Shown piece after piece: positions 35,788-45,273 of a stretch of DNA of 64,000 bases (positions are counted from its first letter, which is position 1; the number at the start of each line of letters is the position of its first letter). The DNA is from Sphingomonas sp. (GTDB lineage: Bacteria > Pseudomonadota > Alphaproteobacteria > Sphingomonadales > Sphingomonadaceae). The notes below the pieces were generated by a model. That model was not told where the DNA came from. It saw nothing but the letters and a program-made list of their open reading frames with translations, and searched no databases. The stretch lies in assembly GCF_019749955.1 (NCBI RefSeq), contig NZ_JAIEPC010000008.1, positions 147,582 to 211,581 of the forward strand. The letters are read 5' to 3'. Made by a program: the position numbers and the translations under genes.

Positions 35788-36663
35788 TCAGCGGGGCCGC
35801 CCCCGACCGGTGAACTGGCGCAGATAATCGTCATTGGGCGACAGGATGATCTGCGTCTCGCCCTGGTTCGGCCCGTCCTGCGCAAAGGTATATTTGTACG
35901 ACTGCATCGCGCGGTAAAAATCGTAGAATTCCGGGTCCTTGTTGCCGGCATCGGCATAGATTTTGGACGCATTGGCGTCGGCCGTCGCGCGGATGATCTG
36001 CGCGGTCTTTTCGCCCTGCGCGCGAATCGTCGCGGCTTCCTGCTGGCGCGCGGTCTTCATCCGGTTGAGCGCGCTTTCGAGCGGGCTGCCTTCGGGCAAG
36101 TCGGCGTGGCGGATGCGGACATCGACGATTTGCGCACCATATTGGCGGGCGAGCTGCTGCAAGCCGGCCTGGATATTGTCCATCACCTTGCCGCGTTCAG
36201 GGCTGAGCAACGCAGCAAACTGGCGGCGGCCGAGTTCGTTGCGGACTGCGGTGCCGAGCAGCGGGCGGAGCTGATCGGCGACGCGTTCCTCGGTCGACGA
36301 GGTGCTGCCGGTCGAGACCACGGCCTTCAGCGGATCGACGATCCGGAAGCGCGCGAACGCATCGACTTCGAGCCGGAGCTGATCGGTCGACAGCACTTGC
36401 TGGTTGTTGAGATCGACATCGAGCACGCGCTTGTCGATCCACACGATCTTGTCGAAGAACGGGATTTTCACTGCCAGCCCCGAATCGGTCTGACCGAACG
36501 GCTGGTTGGGCTTCCACCGGTTGATCGTGCCGACCGGCTTTTCGAAGCGCAGGATCACGCCTTGTTCGGTTTCAGGCACAATGAACACGCTCGACGCGAG
36601 CAGGATCAGCGCGAGTAACGCCGCAATGCCAAAACCGATGGGGTTCCGCCAGACGCTGCCCAT
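35788..36663 (-). CDS. hflC: HflC, FtsH-modulating band-7 protein
   Basis: A 291-residue SPFH (band 7) protein anchored by an N-terminal membrane segment (about 10-30). With HflK it forms a large cage around the FtsH protease in the inner membrane and limits access of substrates. The start ATG overlaps the hflK stop by one base (TGATG); a GTG one codon earlier is also possible. SPFH core about 30-220, then a helical tail. Confidence 0.93.
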   Translation of the reverse strand: MGSVWRNPIGFGIAALLALILLASSVFIVPETEQGVILRFEKPVGTINRWKPNQPFGQTDSGLAVKIPFFDKIVWIDKRVLDVDLNNQQVLSTDQLRLEVDAFARFRIVDPLKAVVSTGSTSSTEERVADQLRPLLGTAVRNELGRRQFAALLSPERGKVMDNIQAGLQQLARQYGAQIVDVRIRHADLPEGSPLESALNRMKTARQQEAATIRAQGEKTAQIIRATADANASKIYADAGNKDPEFYDFYRAMQSYKYTFAQDGPNQGETQIILSPNDDYLRQFTGRGRPR

Positions 36664-37736
36664 CACTGGCCTCCCGTCGACGGCGCGGGCGAGGCACTCG
36701 CTTGCGGTGCGGCCTCGGCGATGCGCGGCGGCGCGCCCTTCAGCGGCAGATAGGGGACCACGCCCCCGCTTTCGACGATCGTCTTGTTGTTCTTGGCGAG
36801 CACGGTTTCCATCGTTTCATAATACATGCGCCGACGCGTCACTTCGGGCGCGAGCTTATACTGGGCATAGGCGAGGTCGAACTGCTGGGCCTCGGCCTGC
36901 GCGCGCGCCATCACCTGCTGTTCATAGGTGCGCGCGACATTCTGGTCCGACTGCGCCTTTTGCTGGGCAGCGCTGACGAGCTTGAAGTCGTCGATTACGC
37001 TCGCGGGCGGATCGGCCTTGTTGATCGCGACCGACTGGATGCGCACGCCCGAGCGATATTCGTCGAGGATCTGCTGCATCAGCGCCTGCGCGCGCTGTTC
37101 GATGTCGACGCGCCCGCCGGTGATCGCCTGGTTCATGTTGACCGTCGCGATCACTGACCGCATCGCGCTTTCGGCGGTGGCGCGTACGGTGCCGCGCGCA
37201 TCCTTGATCTGGTAGAGATAATCCTGCGGATCAACGATGTCCCAGCGCACCGCATAAGCGAGATCGACGATATTCTGGTCGCCGGTCAGCATCAGATTCT
37301 GCGCACTGCCGCCTTCGGGGAAATCCTCGGTCCGGATTTCCTGCACGTCGATTTTGGTCACGGTCGCGATCGGCGCGGGGAAGGTCGTGTTGAAGCCGGG
37401 TTCGAGTGTGCGCGAATAGCTGCCGAAGAAGGTCACCACGCCGCGCTGTTGCGGCGCGATGACGTGAAAGCTGGTGAAGACGATCCACAGCAGGACGATC
37501 AGCCCGGCGCCGATCAGCCACAGCGATCGCCCGCTCGCGCCGCCGGGCAGGCCGGGAAAGCCGCCACCACCCCCGCCGCCGGGGCCACCGGGGCCGCGCG
37601 CACGGCGCAGAAACTCGTCGAGCGCAGTTGGCCGCGCATTACGGGGCTTGCCGCCGGGGGGCGTGGCCCAGGGATTGCGCGGGCCATCGTCGTCATTGCC
37701 GCCGCTGCCCCAAGGGCTCTTGGGCTTGTCGTTCAT
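36663..37736 (-). CDS. hflK: HflK, FtsH-modulating band-7 protein
   Basis: The partner of HflC, 357 residues. It has the typical cytoplasmic N-terminus rich in Gly, Asp, Asn and Pro (SPWGSGGNDDD, then a poly-Gly stretch about 50-60), one membrane segment (about 68-90), the SPFH domain and a helical C-terminus (about 210-330). The start at 37736 matches the usual HflK beginning; an ATG at 37778, 14 codons upstream, sits two bases after AAAGGGGG and could also be used. Divergent from mrp. Confidence 0.92.
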   Translation of the reverse strand: MNDKPKSPWGSGGNDDDGPRNPWATPPGGKPRNARPTALDEFLRRARGPGGPGGGGGGGFPGLPGGASGRSLWLIGAGLIVLLWIVFTSFHVIAPQQRGVVTFFGSYSRTLEPGFNTTFPAPIATVTKIDVQEIRTEDFPEGGSAQNLMLTGDQNIVDLAYAVRWDIVDPQDYLYQIKDARGTVRATAESAMRSVIATVNMNQAITGGRVDIEQRAQALMQQILDEYRSGVRIQSVAINKADPPASVIDDFKLVSAAQQKAQSDQNVARTYEQQVMARAQAEAQQFDLAYAQYKLAPEVTRRRMYYETMETVLAKNNKTIVESGGVVPYLPLKGAPPRIAEAAPQASASPAPSTGGQ

Positions 37737-37850
37737 CAGGAGCGGGAATTGGGGCCACCAGGCGGGACGGATCGTCATAACCCCCTTTATAAGAGGGCGC
37801 GGGCGGAAAAACAGTGGCAAGTGTATCAGGGATGCGTATCAGCCACGCGA

Positions 37851-38810
37851 ATGAGTGCTGAACCTGGTCTGGATGCTGTAGTCGATGCCATTGCGCCCGG
37901 GCGCGCGAGCGTCCGTGTTGTCGCGGGGCAGGCGCGGATCATCCTCGATGTGAGCGGAATCGACTCCGCCGACCATGCCGAGCTTGAGGCGCGGGTGCAC
38001 GCTGCCGCACTGGGCATTGAGGGAATCGAGTCGGTGCAGATCGCGCTGACCGCTTCGCGACCCAAGCGCATGCTGATCGCGGTGGCGAGCGGCAAGGGCG
38101 GGGTCGGCAAGTCGACCGTCTCGGCCAATCTGGCGATTGCGCTTCAGCGGCGCGGGCGGCGGGTTGGGGTGGTCGACGCCGATATCTATGGACCGTCGCA
38201 GCCGAAGTTACTGGGCGTCGAAGGCATCAAGCCGCAGGCGCGCGACAAGGTGCTGCAACCGGTACCGACGCCGCACGGTGTATCGCTGTTGTCGATGGGG
38301 CAGTTCGTCGCCCCCGATCAGGCGATTGCGTGGCGCGGGCTGAAGGCGGCCGGCGCGCTTGGCCAGCTTGTTGATGCGAATTGGGGCAATGCCGACACGC
38401 TCGTGCTCGATCTGCCGCCGGGAACGGGCGATATCCAGCTGACGATGATCCGTAGCCACCGTCCGGCGGGCGCGGTGATTGTGTCGACGCCGCAGGACCT
38501 CGCGCTGATCGACGCGCGGCGCGCGATCGATTTGTTTGTGCAAGCCAAGGTGCCGGTGATCGGCCTGATTGAGAATATGGCGGGCTATGTCTGCCCGTCG
38601 TGCGGCGCGGTGTCCGATCCGTTCGGGCGCGGCGGGGCGGAGGCAGCGGCGGCCGAGCTTGGCATTGCGTTTCTGGGGCGGATTCCGCTCGACATCGCGA
38701 TCCGCACGGCGTCGGATGGCGGGATGCCGCCTGCCGCCGGGAACGGGCCCGAGGCGCTGGCGTTTCAGCAGATTGCGGGCAAAGTCGCCGACTGGATCGA
38801 CGCCCGCTGA
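37851..38810 (+). CDS. apbC: Mrp/ApbC-type iron-sulfur cluster carrier
   Basis: A 319-residue P-loop ATPase that carries or transfers iron-sulfur clusters in the cytoplasm. A small DUF59-like N-terminal domain (about 5-65) precedes the deviant Walker A GKGGVGKS (81-88), IYGPSQP, and the cluster-binding CPSC (Cys248, Cys251). ATG at 37851 is chosen; the frame is open far upstream through hflK on the opposite strand, which is coincidental. Followed after 12 bases by the CoA-binding protein. Confidence 0.92.
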   Translation: MSAEPGLDAVVDAIAPGRASVRVVAGQARIILDVSGIDSADHAELEARVHAAALGIEGIESVQIALTASRPKRMLIAVASGKGGVGKSTVSANLAIALQRRGRRVGVVDADIYGPSQPKLLGVEGIKPQARDKVLQPVPTPHGVSLLSMGQFVAPDQAIAWRGLKAAGALGQLVDANWGNADTLVLDLPPGTGDIQLTMIRSHRPAGAVIVSTPQDLALIDARRAIDLFVQAKVPVIGLIENMAGYVCPSCGAVSDPFGRGGAEAAAAELGIAFLGRIPLDIAIRTASDGGMPPAAGNGPEALAFQQIAGKVADWIDAR

Positions 38811-38822
38811 CAGGAGCCTGCC

Positions 38823-39251
38823 ATGCCGCTCACCACTGACGACGATATCCGCGCCTTGCTCGAGGGCGCGCGCACGATTGCGATGATCGGCGCGTCGGAC
38901 CGGCCCGAGCGGCCGTCCTACGAAGTGATGGCAACGCTGCAGGCGCACGGCTACCGCGTGATCCCGGTCAATCCGCAGATCGCGGGCGAGCATATCCACG
39001 GCGAATATATCTTCCACGATCTCGCGCAGATCGGCGTGCCGATCGACATCGTCGACATTTTCCGCAATTCGGCGGCGGCAGGCGAGGCGGTCGATGCGGC
39101 AATCGCGGCGGGCGCGAAAGCGGTGTGGATGCAGCTTGGCGTCGTCAATGAGGCAGCGGCGGCCCGTGCCGAGGCGGTGGGGCTGAACGTGGTGATGGAC
39201 CGTTGCCCGGTGATGGAGCTCAAGCGGCTGGGGATCGCGCCGATTGCCTGA
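38823..39251 (+). CDS. CoA-binding domain protein (YccU family)
   Basis: A 142-residue single Rossmann domain of the CoA-binding family related to succinyl-CoA synthetase alpha. It contains IAMIGASDRPERPSY (18-32), the nucleotide loop, and VVMDRCPVMELKRL near the end. Function in bacteria is not settled. Probably cotranscribed with apbC. AGGAG precedes the ATG. Confidence 0.88.
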   Translation: MPLTTDDDIRALLEGARTIAMIGASDRPERPSYEVMATLQAHGYRVIPVNPQIAGEHIHGEYIFHDLAQIGVPIDIVDIFRNSAAAGEAVDAAIAAGAKAVWMQLGVVNEAAAARAEAVGLNVVMDRCPVMELKRLGIAPIA

Positions 39252-39273
39252 ATGCCCTTGATTCGCCGCGATT

Positions 39274-39732
39274 GTGCGCCACAAGCGCATTATGTCGATG
39301 TTGCTGATTGCGCTGCTGCAGGCAGCCCCCGCGCCGCCCGCCGATGCCGCGCCGCCGACGCGCTTCTCGATCCTGGTGCCGGTCGCCGATGAACCCTGCC
39401 GCCCGCGTGACAAGCAGGATGCGGACGTTGTCGTCTGCGGTAATGCGCTGCCGAGCCAGCGGCTGCCCTTTCCCAACGAGCCCGATCCGAGCCGAGGGCG
39501 CCCCTCCAACCCGGACCTGACCGGCGCGCGCGCGCTCGAATTGCAGAACACACCCTGCGCGGCGCGATCGGACGGGTGCGGCGGCGCGGGGATCCCGATT
39601 TTGGGGATGGCGCTCTTTGCGGGCAAGAAGCTCGTCGAGGCCATTGGCGACGCAACCAGGGCCAAGCCCGACAAGTCAAAGCGGGTCGCGATCCCGCTTG
39701 ATGATCCGGTGGTACCGGCCAAGGCGCCGTAG
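39274..39732 (+). CDS. exported hypothetical protein
   Basis: A small protein (152 aa from GTG 39274, 146 from ATG 39292). The GTG start adds Arg-His-Lys-Arg before the hydrophobic run and so gives a better signal peptide. The mature part is Pro-rich and has DADVVVCG, a Cys-containing motif often seen in sphingomonad hypothetical exported proteins, and three more Cys (NTPCAAR, DGCGG). No family name can be assigned. Confidence 0.65.
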   Translation: MRHKRIMSMLLIALLQAAPAPPADAAPPTRFSILVPVADEPCRPRDKQDADVVVCGNALPSQRLPFPNEPDPSRGRPSNPDLTGARALELQNTPCAARSDGCGGAGIPILGMALFAGKKLVEAIGDATRAKPDKSKRVAIPLDDPVVPAKAP

Positions 39733-39762
39733 CGTCATGCGCGAAGCCTGGGCTTCGCTTTC

Positions 39763-39822
39763 ATTCCGTTCGTGCTGAGCTTGTCGAAGCACCGTCCTTC
39801 GACAAGCTCAGGGCAAGCGGAA
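39763..39822. repeat. palindromic repeat, GAGCTTGTCGAAG family (copy 4, short)
   Basis: A compact version: ATTCCGTTCG, then GAGCTTGTCGAAG, a short spacer CACCGT, then CTTCGACAAGCTC and AAGCGGAAT. No long central loop. Between two convergent genes. Confidence 0.88.
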
Positions 39823-39847
39823 TTGGTGCGGGATGCGCAATGCCCCA

Positions 39848-40993
39848 TCAATCGTCAGGCACCAATGCCGCGATGATCGCGTTGAGCACCAGCATCCCTG
39901 CTTCGGTCGCGCGCAGCCGGGGGCCGTCGCGCACGATCAGCCCCTCGGCAACCAGCGTTGCCGCCGCGCGCGCGTCGACCACAGTCTCCACCGCTTCCCC
40001 CGACAGTGCCGCGATCCGCGCCAGATCGACGCCTTCGCGCAAGCGCAGCCCCATCAGCAGCGCCTCCGCGCGGCGCGACGACGGCGACAGCGCCTCCTCA
40101 ATCTCGATCCCGTGCCCGTTGCGTGCCACCGCGTTCAGCCAATTCTCGGGCTTTTTGTGGCGCATCGTCGCGATCCCGCCGCGCCGTCCATGTGCGCCGG
40201 GGCCGATGCCGGCATAATCGCGGTAGCGCCAATAGGTCAGGTTATGGCGGCTCTCGGCACCCGGTCGCGCGTGGTTCGACACTTCATAAGCGGGCAGCCC
40301 CGCCGCCGCCGCCATCGCGCGGGTCGCTTCGAACAGGCTCGCCGCTTCCTCGTCCCCCGGAATCGTCAGCCGCCCCGCCGCTGCTTCGGTCGCAAAGCGC
40401 GTGCCGGGTTCGATCGTGAGCTGGTAGAGCGAGAGATGCTCGGTGCCGAAGCCGATCGCGCGGGCGAGTTCGGCTTCCCACGCCGTGGGCGACTGGCCGG
40501 GACGGGCATAGATCAGGTCGAAGCTTACCCGCCCGAAATGCGCTTGCGCGGTGTCGAGCGCCGCCAGCCCCTCGGCAACATCATGCGCGCGGCCGAGGAA
40601 TTGGAGCGCCGAATCGTCGAGCGCTTGCAGCCCCAGCGACACGCGGTTGACCCCCGCCGCCGCAAGATCGGCGAACCGTGCTGCCTCGACCGATGACGGG
40701 TTTGCCTCGAGCGTGATCTCGATGTCGCCATCAAAGCCCCACGCATCCGCCGCCGCCGCGATCAGCGCCGCCACGGTCGCGGGCGGCATCAGGCTGGGTG
40801 TGCCGCCGCCGAAGAAGATCGACCCTAGCCGCCGCCCCGGCAACAGCGCCGCTTCATGTGCGAGATCGGCGAGCAACGCGTCACGCCAAGCCGCCTGATC
40901 GACTGACGCCCGGACGTGGCTGTTGAAGTCGCAGTACGGACATTTGGAGACACAGAAGGGCCAGTGGATATAAAGGGCAAGCGGGGCGTCCAT
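39848..40993 (-). CDS. hemW: radical SAM protein HemW (CPO-like)
   Basis: A 381-residue radical SAM enzyme related to HemN; HemW proteins bind heme and act as heme chaperones rather than oxidases. The cluster motif CX3CX2C is CVSKCPYC (Cys14, 18, 21). FFGGGTPSLM follows at about 60-70, and the C-terminal HemN_C region is present. The motif lacks the fourth Cys of true HemN, as expected. Divergent from the CAP lipoprotein with 21 bases between the starts. Confidence 0.92.
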   Translation of the reverse strand: MDAPLALYIHWPFCVSKCPYCDFNSHVRASVDQAAWRDALLADLAHEAALLPGRRLGSIFFGGGTPSLMPPATVAALIAAAADAWGFDGDIEITLEANPSSVEAARFADLAAAGVNRVSLGLQALDDSALQFLGRAHDVAEGLAALDTAQAHFGRVSFDLIYARPGQSPTAWEAELARAIGFGTEHLSLYQLTIEPGTRFATEAAAGRLTIPGDEEAASLFEATRAMAAAAGLPAYEVSNHARPGAESRHNLTYWRYRDYAGIGPGAHGRRGGIATMRHKKPENWLNAVARNGHGIEIEEALSPSSRRAEALLMGLRLREGVDLARIAALSGEAVETVVDARAAATLVAEGLIVRDGPRLRATEAGMLVLNAIIAALVPDD

Positions 40994-41014
40994 TGCGGGC
41001 GGCTATGGAGAAAG

Positions 41015-41575
41015 ATGGTGGCGGTGAAAAGGATCGCGTGCGCAGCCGCACTGGCGCTGATCGGCTGCACCCAGCCCGGCCCTGCGCGCGTGACCGAGCC
41101 GGTCGCGACGCCGGTCGTGCAGTCGCGCGGGCCAGCGCTGCTGCGGGCGGCGATGCTGGCGGGGCACAATGCGGCGCGCGCCGATGTCGGGGTGCCGCCG
41201 CTGGTGTGGGACGACGCGCTTGCCGCCGATGCGCTGGCGTACGCACAGACGCTCGCACGCACGCGCCAGTTCCGCCATGCCGATCAGCCGCCGGGAGCGG
41301 TGCGGCAAGGCGAGAATCTCTTCACCGGCACGCGCGGCGCGTATAGCTACGGCGAGATGGTCGATCTTTGGGTGGCGGAGAAGAAGGATTTCGTGAACCG
41401 CCCGACTCCCAATTTCAGCCGCACGGGGCGCTTTGGCGATGTCGGTCATTATACCCAGATCGTCTGGCGCACGACGACGGCCTTTGGCTGCGCGCTCGCG
41501 AGCAACGGTAGCGACGATTATCTCGTGTGCCGCTACCGTCCTGCCGGGAATGTCTGGGGCCAGACGGCGTTCTGA
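41015..41575 (+). CDS. CAP-domain (SCP/PR1-like) lipoprotein
   Basis: A 186-residue exported lipoprotein: basic start, hydrophobic stretch, lipobox LIGC with Cys18, then a CAP domain with the usual motifs: HNAARADVG, GENLFTG, HYTQIVWRTT and GCALA. The His and Glu of the CAP cavity are present. Bacterial CAP proteins are often linked to the envelope, but their activity is mostly unknown. ATG at 41015 follows GGAGAAAG. Confidence 0.88.
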   Translation: MVAVKRIACAAALALIGCTQPGPARVTEPVATPVVQSRGPALLRAAMLAGHNAARADVGVPPLVWDDALAADALAYAQTLARTRQFRHADQPPGAVRQGENLFTGTRGAYSYGEMVDLWVAEKKDFVNRPTPNFSRTGRFGDVGHYTQIVWRTTTAFGCALASNGSDDYLVCRYRPAGNVWGQTAF

Positions 41576-41584
41576 GGTGCCGCC

Positions 41585-42637
41585 CTATCGCACCCCGTGG
41601 ATCGTGCCCGTCACCGTATAGCCCGGCATTGCCCCGGCATCGGCGACCGTCGCGCCAAAGCTTGCGCCGACTTCGAGCGCTTGCGGCCCGAAGAAGCGGC
41701 CACTGATCGACCCGGTTGCGGTGCGGGTGCTGTTGAGGGTCGCGACGAAATTGTCGGTGGCGGCGTCAATCGGCGCTGAAGCCGAAAAGCTCCCCAGGTC
41801 AATCGTCCCGCCGCCGCCCGATATGGGCGTGCCGGTCAGCTGGAAGGTGATCGTCACGCGCCGCGCGGCGATGTCGACACTGACGGTGGCGGTGCTGGTG
41901 CGCAGCGCAAAGGCGCGTGATGTCGCCCCTTCACGCACATAGGCCGTTCCCGAGACGGTGGTGCGCGGGAAGCTGCCCGATGGCGATGCCGCCAGATCGG
42001 CCGCTAGCGTCGTAATGCCGATCGCGCATTGATAGTCGCGGATCGCGCCGCCAGCAGGCACTGACACCGACGCGAGCCGCGCATAATCGAGCCCGGTGCC
42101 GCCCGCGACGGGTTGCGTGATCGTGAAGCGTACCGGATCGCTGCCGATCGTCGTCGCATGCGCGACTTCAGCGGTGACATTGCTGAAATCGGCGGTGCGG
42201 CCGTCGAAGCTGAGCGTGATGCCGTCGCCGGTAACTCCCCAGACCTGCGGTGTCAGCACGAAGCGAAAGGCGAGACCCTGGCCATAGGGCGTGACCGCGC
42301 GGAGCGTCGGCGGCTGGCTGGTGAAGGCAAGGCTGGCGCAAGCGCTCGGCAGCGTGATGCCGGAGCCCAGTCGCGTCGAATAGATTTCCGTGAACCGCAA
42401 ATAGCTCGCCGACGGTGTTGGCGTCGGCGTCGGCGTTGGGGTGGGCGTTGGGGTCGGAGTCGGCGTTGGAGTGGGAGTGGGAGTCGGCGTGGGCGTCGGC
42501 GTCGGACTCGGGGTCGGCGATGGTGTGGGCGCGGGAGCCGACACCACCGTCGTCGGTGGTGCGGATGTGGTGCTGCTCTGCGGCGAACAGCCACCGACAA
42601 TCAGCGCCGACGCAAGCAATCTGGCCCGATACCGCAT
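41585..42637 (-). CDS. TbpB-like beta-barrel lipoprotein with long Thr-Pro linker
   Basis: A 350-residue lipoprotein (lipobox VGGC, Cys17). Residues about 38-78 are almost pure Thr-Pro repeats. The C-terminal two thirds are beta-rich and end with [20 protein letters not shown], very like the closing part of the transferrin-binding protein B/factor H-binding type barrel (GxFYGPxAxExGGTF). Such proteins are displayed on the cell surface. Start at 42637 gives the lipoprotein signal; the frame is open to 42730. It sits between rdgB and hemW. Confidence 0.7.
   Translation of the reverse strand: MRYRARLLASALIVGGCSPQSSTTSAPPTTVVSAPAPTPSPTPSPTPTPTPTPTPTPTPTPTPTPTPTPTPTPTPSASYLRFTEIYSTRLGSGITLPSACASLAFTSQPPTLRAVTPYGQGLAFRFVLTPQVWGVTGDGITLSFDGRTADFSNVTAEVAHATTIGSDPVRFTITQPVAGGTGLDYARLASVSVPAGGAIRDYQCAIGITTLAADLAASPSGSFPRTTVSGTAYVREGATSRAFALRTSTATVSVDIAARRVTITFQLTGTPISGGGGTIDLGSFSASAPIDAATDNFVATLNSTRTATGSISGRFFGPQALEVGASFGATVADAGAMPGYTVTGTIHGVR
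42412..42533. repeat. hexanucleotide repeat tract coding Thr-Pro
   Basis: About 20 tandem, imperfect hexamers (GTNGGN read on the plus strand) encode the Thr-Pro linker of the TbpB-like lipoprotein. Unit changes of six bases would lengthen or shorten the linker without shifting the frame. Confidence 0.85.
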
Positions 42638-42778
42638 ATTTTCCCCCTGCCCCGATGCTTCGATCATGTTGGGAATAGACGCCGCCATGCGCGCGACTCG
42701 ACTTCCCAAAATTGCGAAACCCCAATCCACTTAGGCAGGATTTTTGTTGCGTCCGTGTGAAACAGCGCTGGGTAGCGG

Positions 42779-43411
42779 TTAGAAAGCCGCCTTCACCAGC
42801 GCCGCAAAGGCGCGCGCGCGGTGGTTGTTCGCCTGTTTTTCCTCAAACGGCATTTCGGCGAAAGTGCGCGTCTCGCCCAAAGGCACGAACATCGGATCAT
42901 AGCCAAAGCCTGCGGCGCCACGCGGCGGCCAGATCAATGTGCCGTCGATGCGCCCTTCGAACCATTCGAGATGCCCATCAGGCCAGCCGAGCGCGAGCGT
43001 CGACACGAAGGTCGCCGCGCGGCTGACATCGGGGCCAAGCGCTTCGAGCTTTGTCTGTACCTTGGTCATCGCCAGCGTCCAGTCGCGGGTGCCGTCGGCG
43101 GTTTCGGCCCAATTGGCGGTGTAGACGCCGGGATCGCCGCCGAGTGCCTCGACGCACAACCCGCTATCGTCGGCGAGCGCGGGCAGGCCCGAGAGATCGG
43201 CGGCGTAGCGCGCTTTCAGCTCGGCATTGGCGACGAAGGTCGTGCCGGTTTCCTCGGGCTCGGGCAGGTCGAGTTCAGCCGCCGAGATCGTCTGCATGCC
43301 ATAGGTGCTGAGCAGCGCGGTGATCTCGCGCACTTTCCCGGCATTGTGCGTCGCGATCACCAGCTTGCCGGGGGTGAGCTTGCGGATCGCCTGGGGCGGC
43401 AGTTCGGTCAT
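42779..43411 (-). CDS. rdgB: XTP/dITP diphosphatase (Ham1/RdgB)
   Basis: A 210-residue house-cleaning pyrophosphatase that removes non-canonical purine nucleotides. It has the substrate loop [11 protein letters not shown] near 20-30, [13 protein letters not shown] around 80-92 and the C-terminal FGYDPMFVP and NHRARA. Overlaps the rph stop by four bases (ATGA). Confidence 0.95.
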   Translation of the reverse strand: MTELPPQAIRKLTPGKLVIATHNAGKVREITALLSTYGMQTISAAELDLPEPEETGTTFVANAELKARYAADLSGLPALADDSGLCVEALGGDPGVYTANWAETADGTRDWTLAMTKVQTKLEALGPDVSRAATFVSTLALGWPDGHLEWFEGRIDGTLIWPPRGAAGFGYDPMFVPLGETRTFAEMPFEEKQANNHRARAFAALVKAAF

Positions 43412-44121
43412 GCGACGGCGCGGGCTTGCGCGGCGAAAATGTCGGTGCAGCCGATGCGCGCGAGGCGGAGCAGGCGGAGCAGGCCCTCCTCGTCATAGGT
43501 CGCGCCCTCGGCAGTTGCCTGCGCCTCGGCGATGTTGCCATTTTCGAGCAGCACGAAATTGGCGTCGGCGTCGGCGGTCGAATCCTCGTCATAGTCGAGG
43601 TCGAGCACCGGCGTGCCCTGCCAGATGCCGCAGCTGATCGCCGCGACTTTCTGCGTGAGCGGATCGGCGGTGAGCTTGCCGTCCTTGAGCAGGCCGTCGA
43701 TCGCGAGCCGCAGCGCCACCCACGCGCCCGAGATCGAGGCGGTGCGGGTGCCACCATCGGCCTGGATCACATCGCAATCGAGCGTGATCTGGCGCTCGCC
43801 AAGCAATTTCAGGTCAGTGACCGCGCGCAAGGACCGTCCGATGAGGCGCTGGATTTCCTGGGTGCGGCCCGATTGCTTGCCCTTGGCCGCCTCGCGGTTG
43901 CCGCGGGTGTGGGTGGCGCGCGGGAGCATGCCATATTCGGCCGTCACCCAGCCTTCGCCCTTGCCGCGCAGGAACGGCGGCACCCGCTCTTCGACCGAAG
44001 CCGTAACCAGCACCTTGGTGTCGCCAAAGCCGATCAGCACCGATCCTTCGGCATGTTTGGTGAAGCGCGGTTCGATGCTGATCATCCGCATTTGATCGGG
44101 GGCGCGGCCGGAAGGGCGCAT
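43408..44121 (-). CDS. rph: ribonuclease PH
   Basis: A 237-residue phosphorolytic exoribonuclease that trims tRNA 3' ends. Typical motifs: [20 protein letters not shown], the phosphate-binding [17 protein letters not shown] and [16 protein letters not shown]. The start at 44121 is chosen; the open frame to 44217 runs into the divergent hrcA start. Coupled with rdgB. Confidence 0.95.
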   Translation of the reverse strand: MRPSGRAPDQMRMISIEPRFTKHAEGSVLIGFGDTKVLVTASVEERVPPFLRGKGEGWVTAEYGMLPRATHTRGNREAAKGKQSGRTQEIQRLIGRSLRAVTDLKLLGERQITLDCDVIQADGGTRTASISGAWVALRLAIDGLLKDGKLTADPLTQKVAAISCGIWQGTPVLDLDYDEDSTADADANFVLLENGNIAEAQATAEGATYDEEGLLRLLRLARIGCTDIFAAQARAVA

Positions 44122-44216
44122 ATCGGTGACTCCTGTGATGGGTTGGCGCTGCCTTAAAGGATCGGGTGCGGGGCGCAACGCTTGTCGCTCGCCAGCGCAG
44201 GCCCTAACTCTGCCCA

Positions 44217-45257
44217 ATGAGCCCGCCGATCCTTGAGCTGAACGACCGCGCGCGCGATGTGTTTCGGATCGTCGTCGAAAGCTATCTCGACTCGGGTGCG
44301 CCGATCGGGTCGCGTACCATCTCGAAGCTCTCCGGCCTCAACCTGTCGCCCGCGTCGATCCGCAATGTGATGCAGGATTTGGAGGAACTCGGGCTGCTCG
44401 CCGCCCCGCATACCAGCGCCGGACGGATGCCGACCGATACCGGTTTGCGGTTGTTCGTCGACGGCATGATGCATGCGCTCGAACCCTCGGTCGAGGAGCG
44501 CACGGCCATCGAAGCGCGCCTCGCGCAGGCCGGGCCGGTCGAGGAAGCGATTGCCGCGACCACCGCAACGCTCTCAGGCCTGTCGGCGTGCGCGGGCCTC
44601 GTCTTCGTGCCCAAGCGCGAAGTCGTGGTGCGCCAGCTCGCCTTTGTGCCGCTATCGGCCCAGCAGGCGCTGGCGGTGCTGGTTGCGGAAGACGGATCGG
44701 TCGAGAACCGCGTGGTCGATCTGCCGCCCGGCACCAGTGCGTCGGCGCTGACCGAAGCCGCCAATTATGTCAGTGCGATGCTGAGCGGGCTGACGCTCGC
44801 CGAGGCGCGCGCGCGGCTCGACCGCGAGATTGCCGCCGAAAGGGCCGCGCTCGACGGGGCGGCGCGCGCGCTGATCGAAGCGGGGCTGGCTGTGTGGAGC
44901 GAGGACAGCGATCGCCGCCCGGTGCTGATCGTGCGCGGACAGGGTCGCTTGATCGACGCCGCGGCCGCCGCCGATCTCGACCGCGTGCGCGACTTGCTCG
45001 ATGATCTTGAAGGCAAGCAGGAGATCGCCCATTTGCTCGATCGCGCGCGCGACGGCGATGCGACCCGGATCTTCATCGGCGCGGAGAATAATCTCTTCGC
45101 GCTGTCGGGATCTTCGGTGATCGCACGACCGTTTCACGGGCTCGACGGGCGTGTTGTGGGGGTGGTCGGCGTGATCGGGCCGACTCGGTTGAACTATGCG
45201 CGCATTGTGCCAATGGTGGATTTTACCGCTGCCACGCTCGCGCGCCTGATGCAGTAA
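44217..45257 (+). CDS. hrcA: heat-inducible transcription repressor HrcA
   Basis: The repressor of class I heat-shock genes. The 346-residue protein has an N-terminal winged helix (about 1-90, with [20 protein letters not shown]), a central GAF-like region and a C-terminal dimerization part. It is followed by grpE after 16 bases, the common hrcA-grpE pair. I see no CIRCE operator (TTAGCACTC-N9-GAGTGCTAA) upstream in this window; it would act on groESL elsewhere. Confidence 0.95.
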   Translation: MSPPILELNDRARDVFRIVVESYLDSGAPIGSRTISKLSGLNLSPASIRNVMQDLEELGLLAAPHTSAGRMPTDTGLRLFVDGMMHALEPSVEERTAIEARLAQAGPVEEAIAATTATLSGLSACAGLVFVPKREVVVRQLAFVPLSAQQALAVLVAEDGSVENRVVDLPPGTSASALTEAANYVSAMLSGLTLAEARARLDREIAAERAALDGAARALIEAGLAVWSEDSDRRPVLIVRGQGRLIDAAAAADLDRVRDLLDDLEGKQEIAHLLDRARDGDATRIFIGAENNLFALSGSSVIARPFHGLDGRVVGVVGVIGPTRLNYARIVPMVDFTAATLARLMQ

Positions 45258-45273
45258 CACAGGACTGAAGACG

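Noticed and set aside
37449..37850. N-terminal extension of the Mrp/ApbC protein
   Set aside because: This part is antisense to hflK and Arg/Pro-rich; the ATG at 37851 matches the family.
42412..42533. The tandem hexamer tract as a CRISPR or satellite
   Set aside because: Units are six bases, without spacers, and code for the Thr-Pro linker of a lipoprotein.
44122..44216. A CIRCE operator upstream of hrcA
   Set aside because: No TTAGCACTC / GAGTGCTAA pair is present between rph and hrcA.
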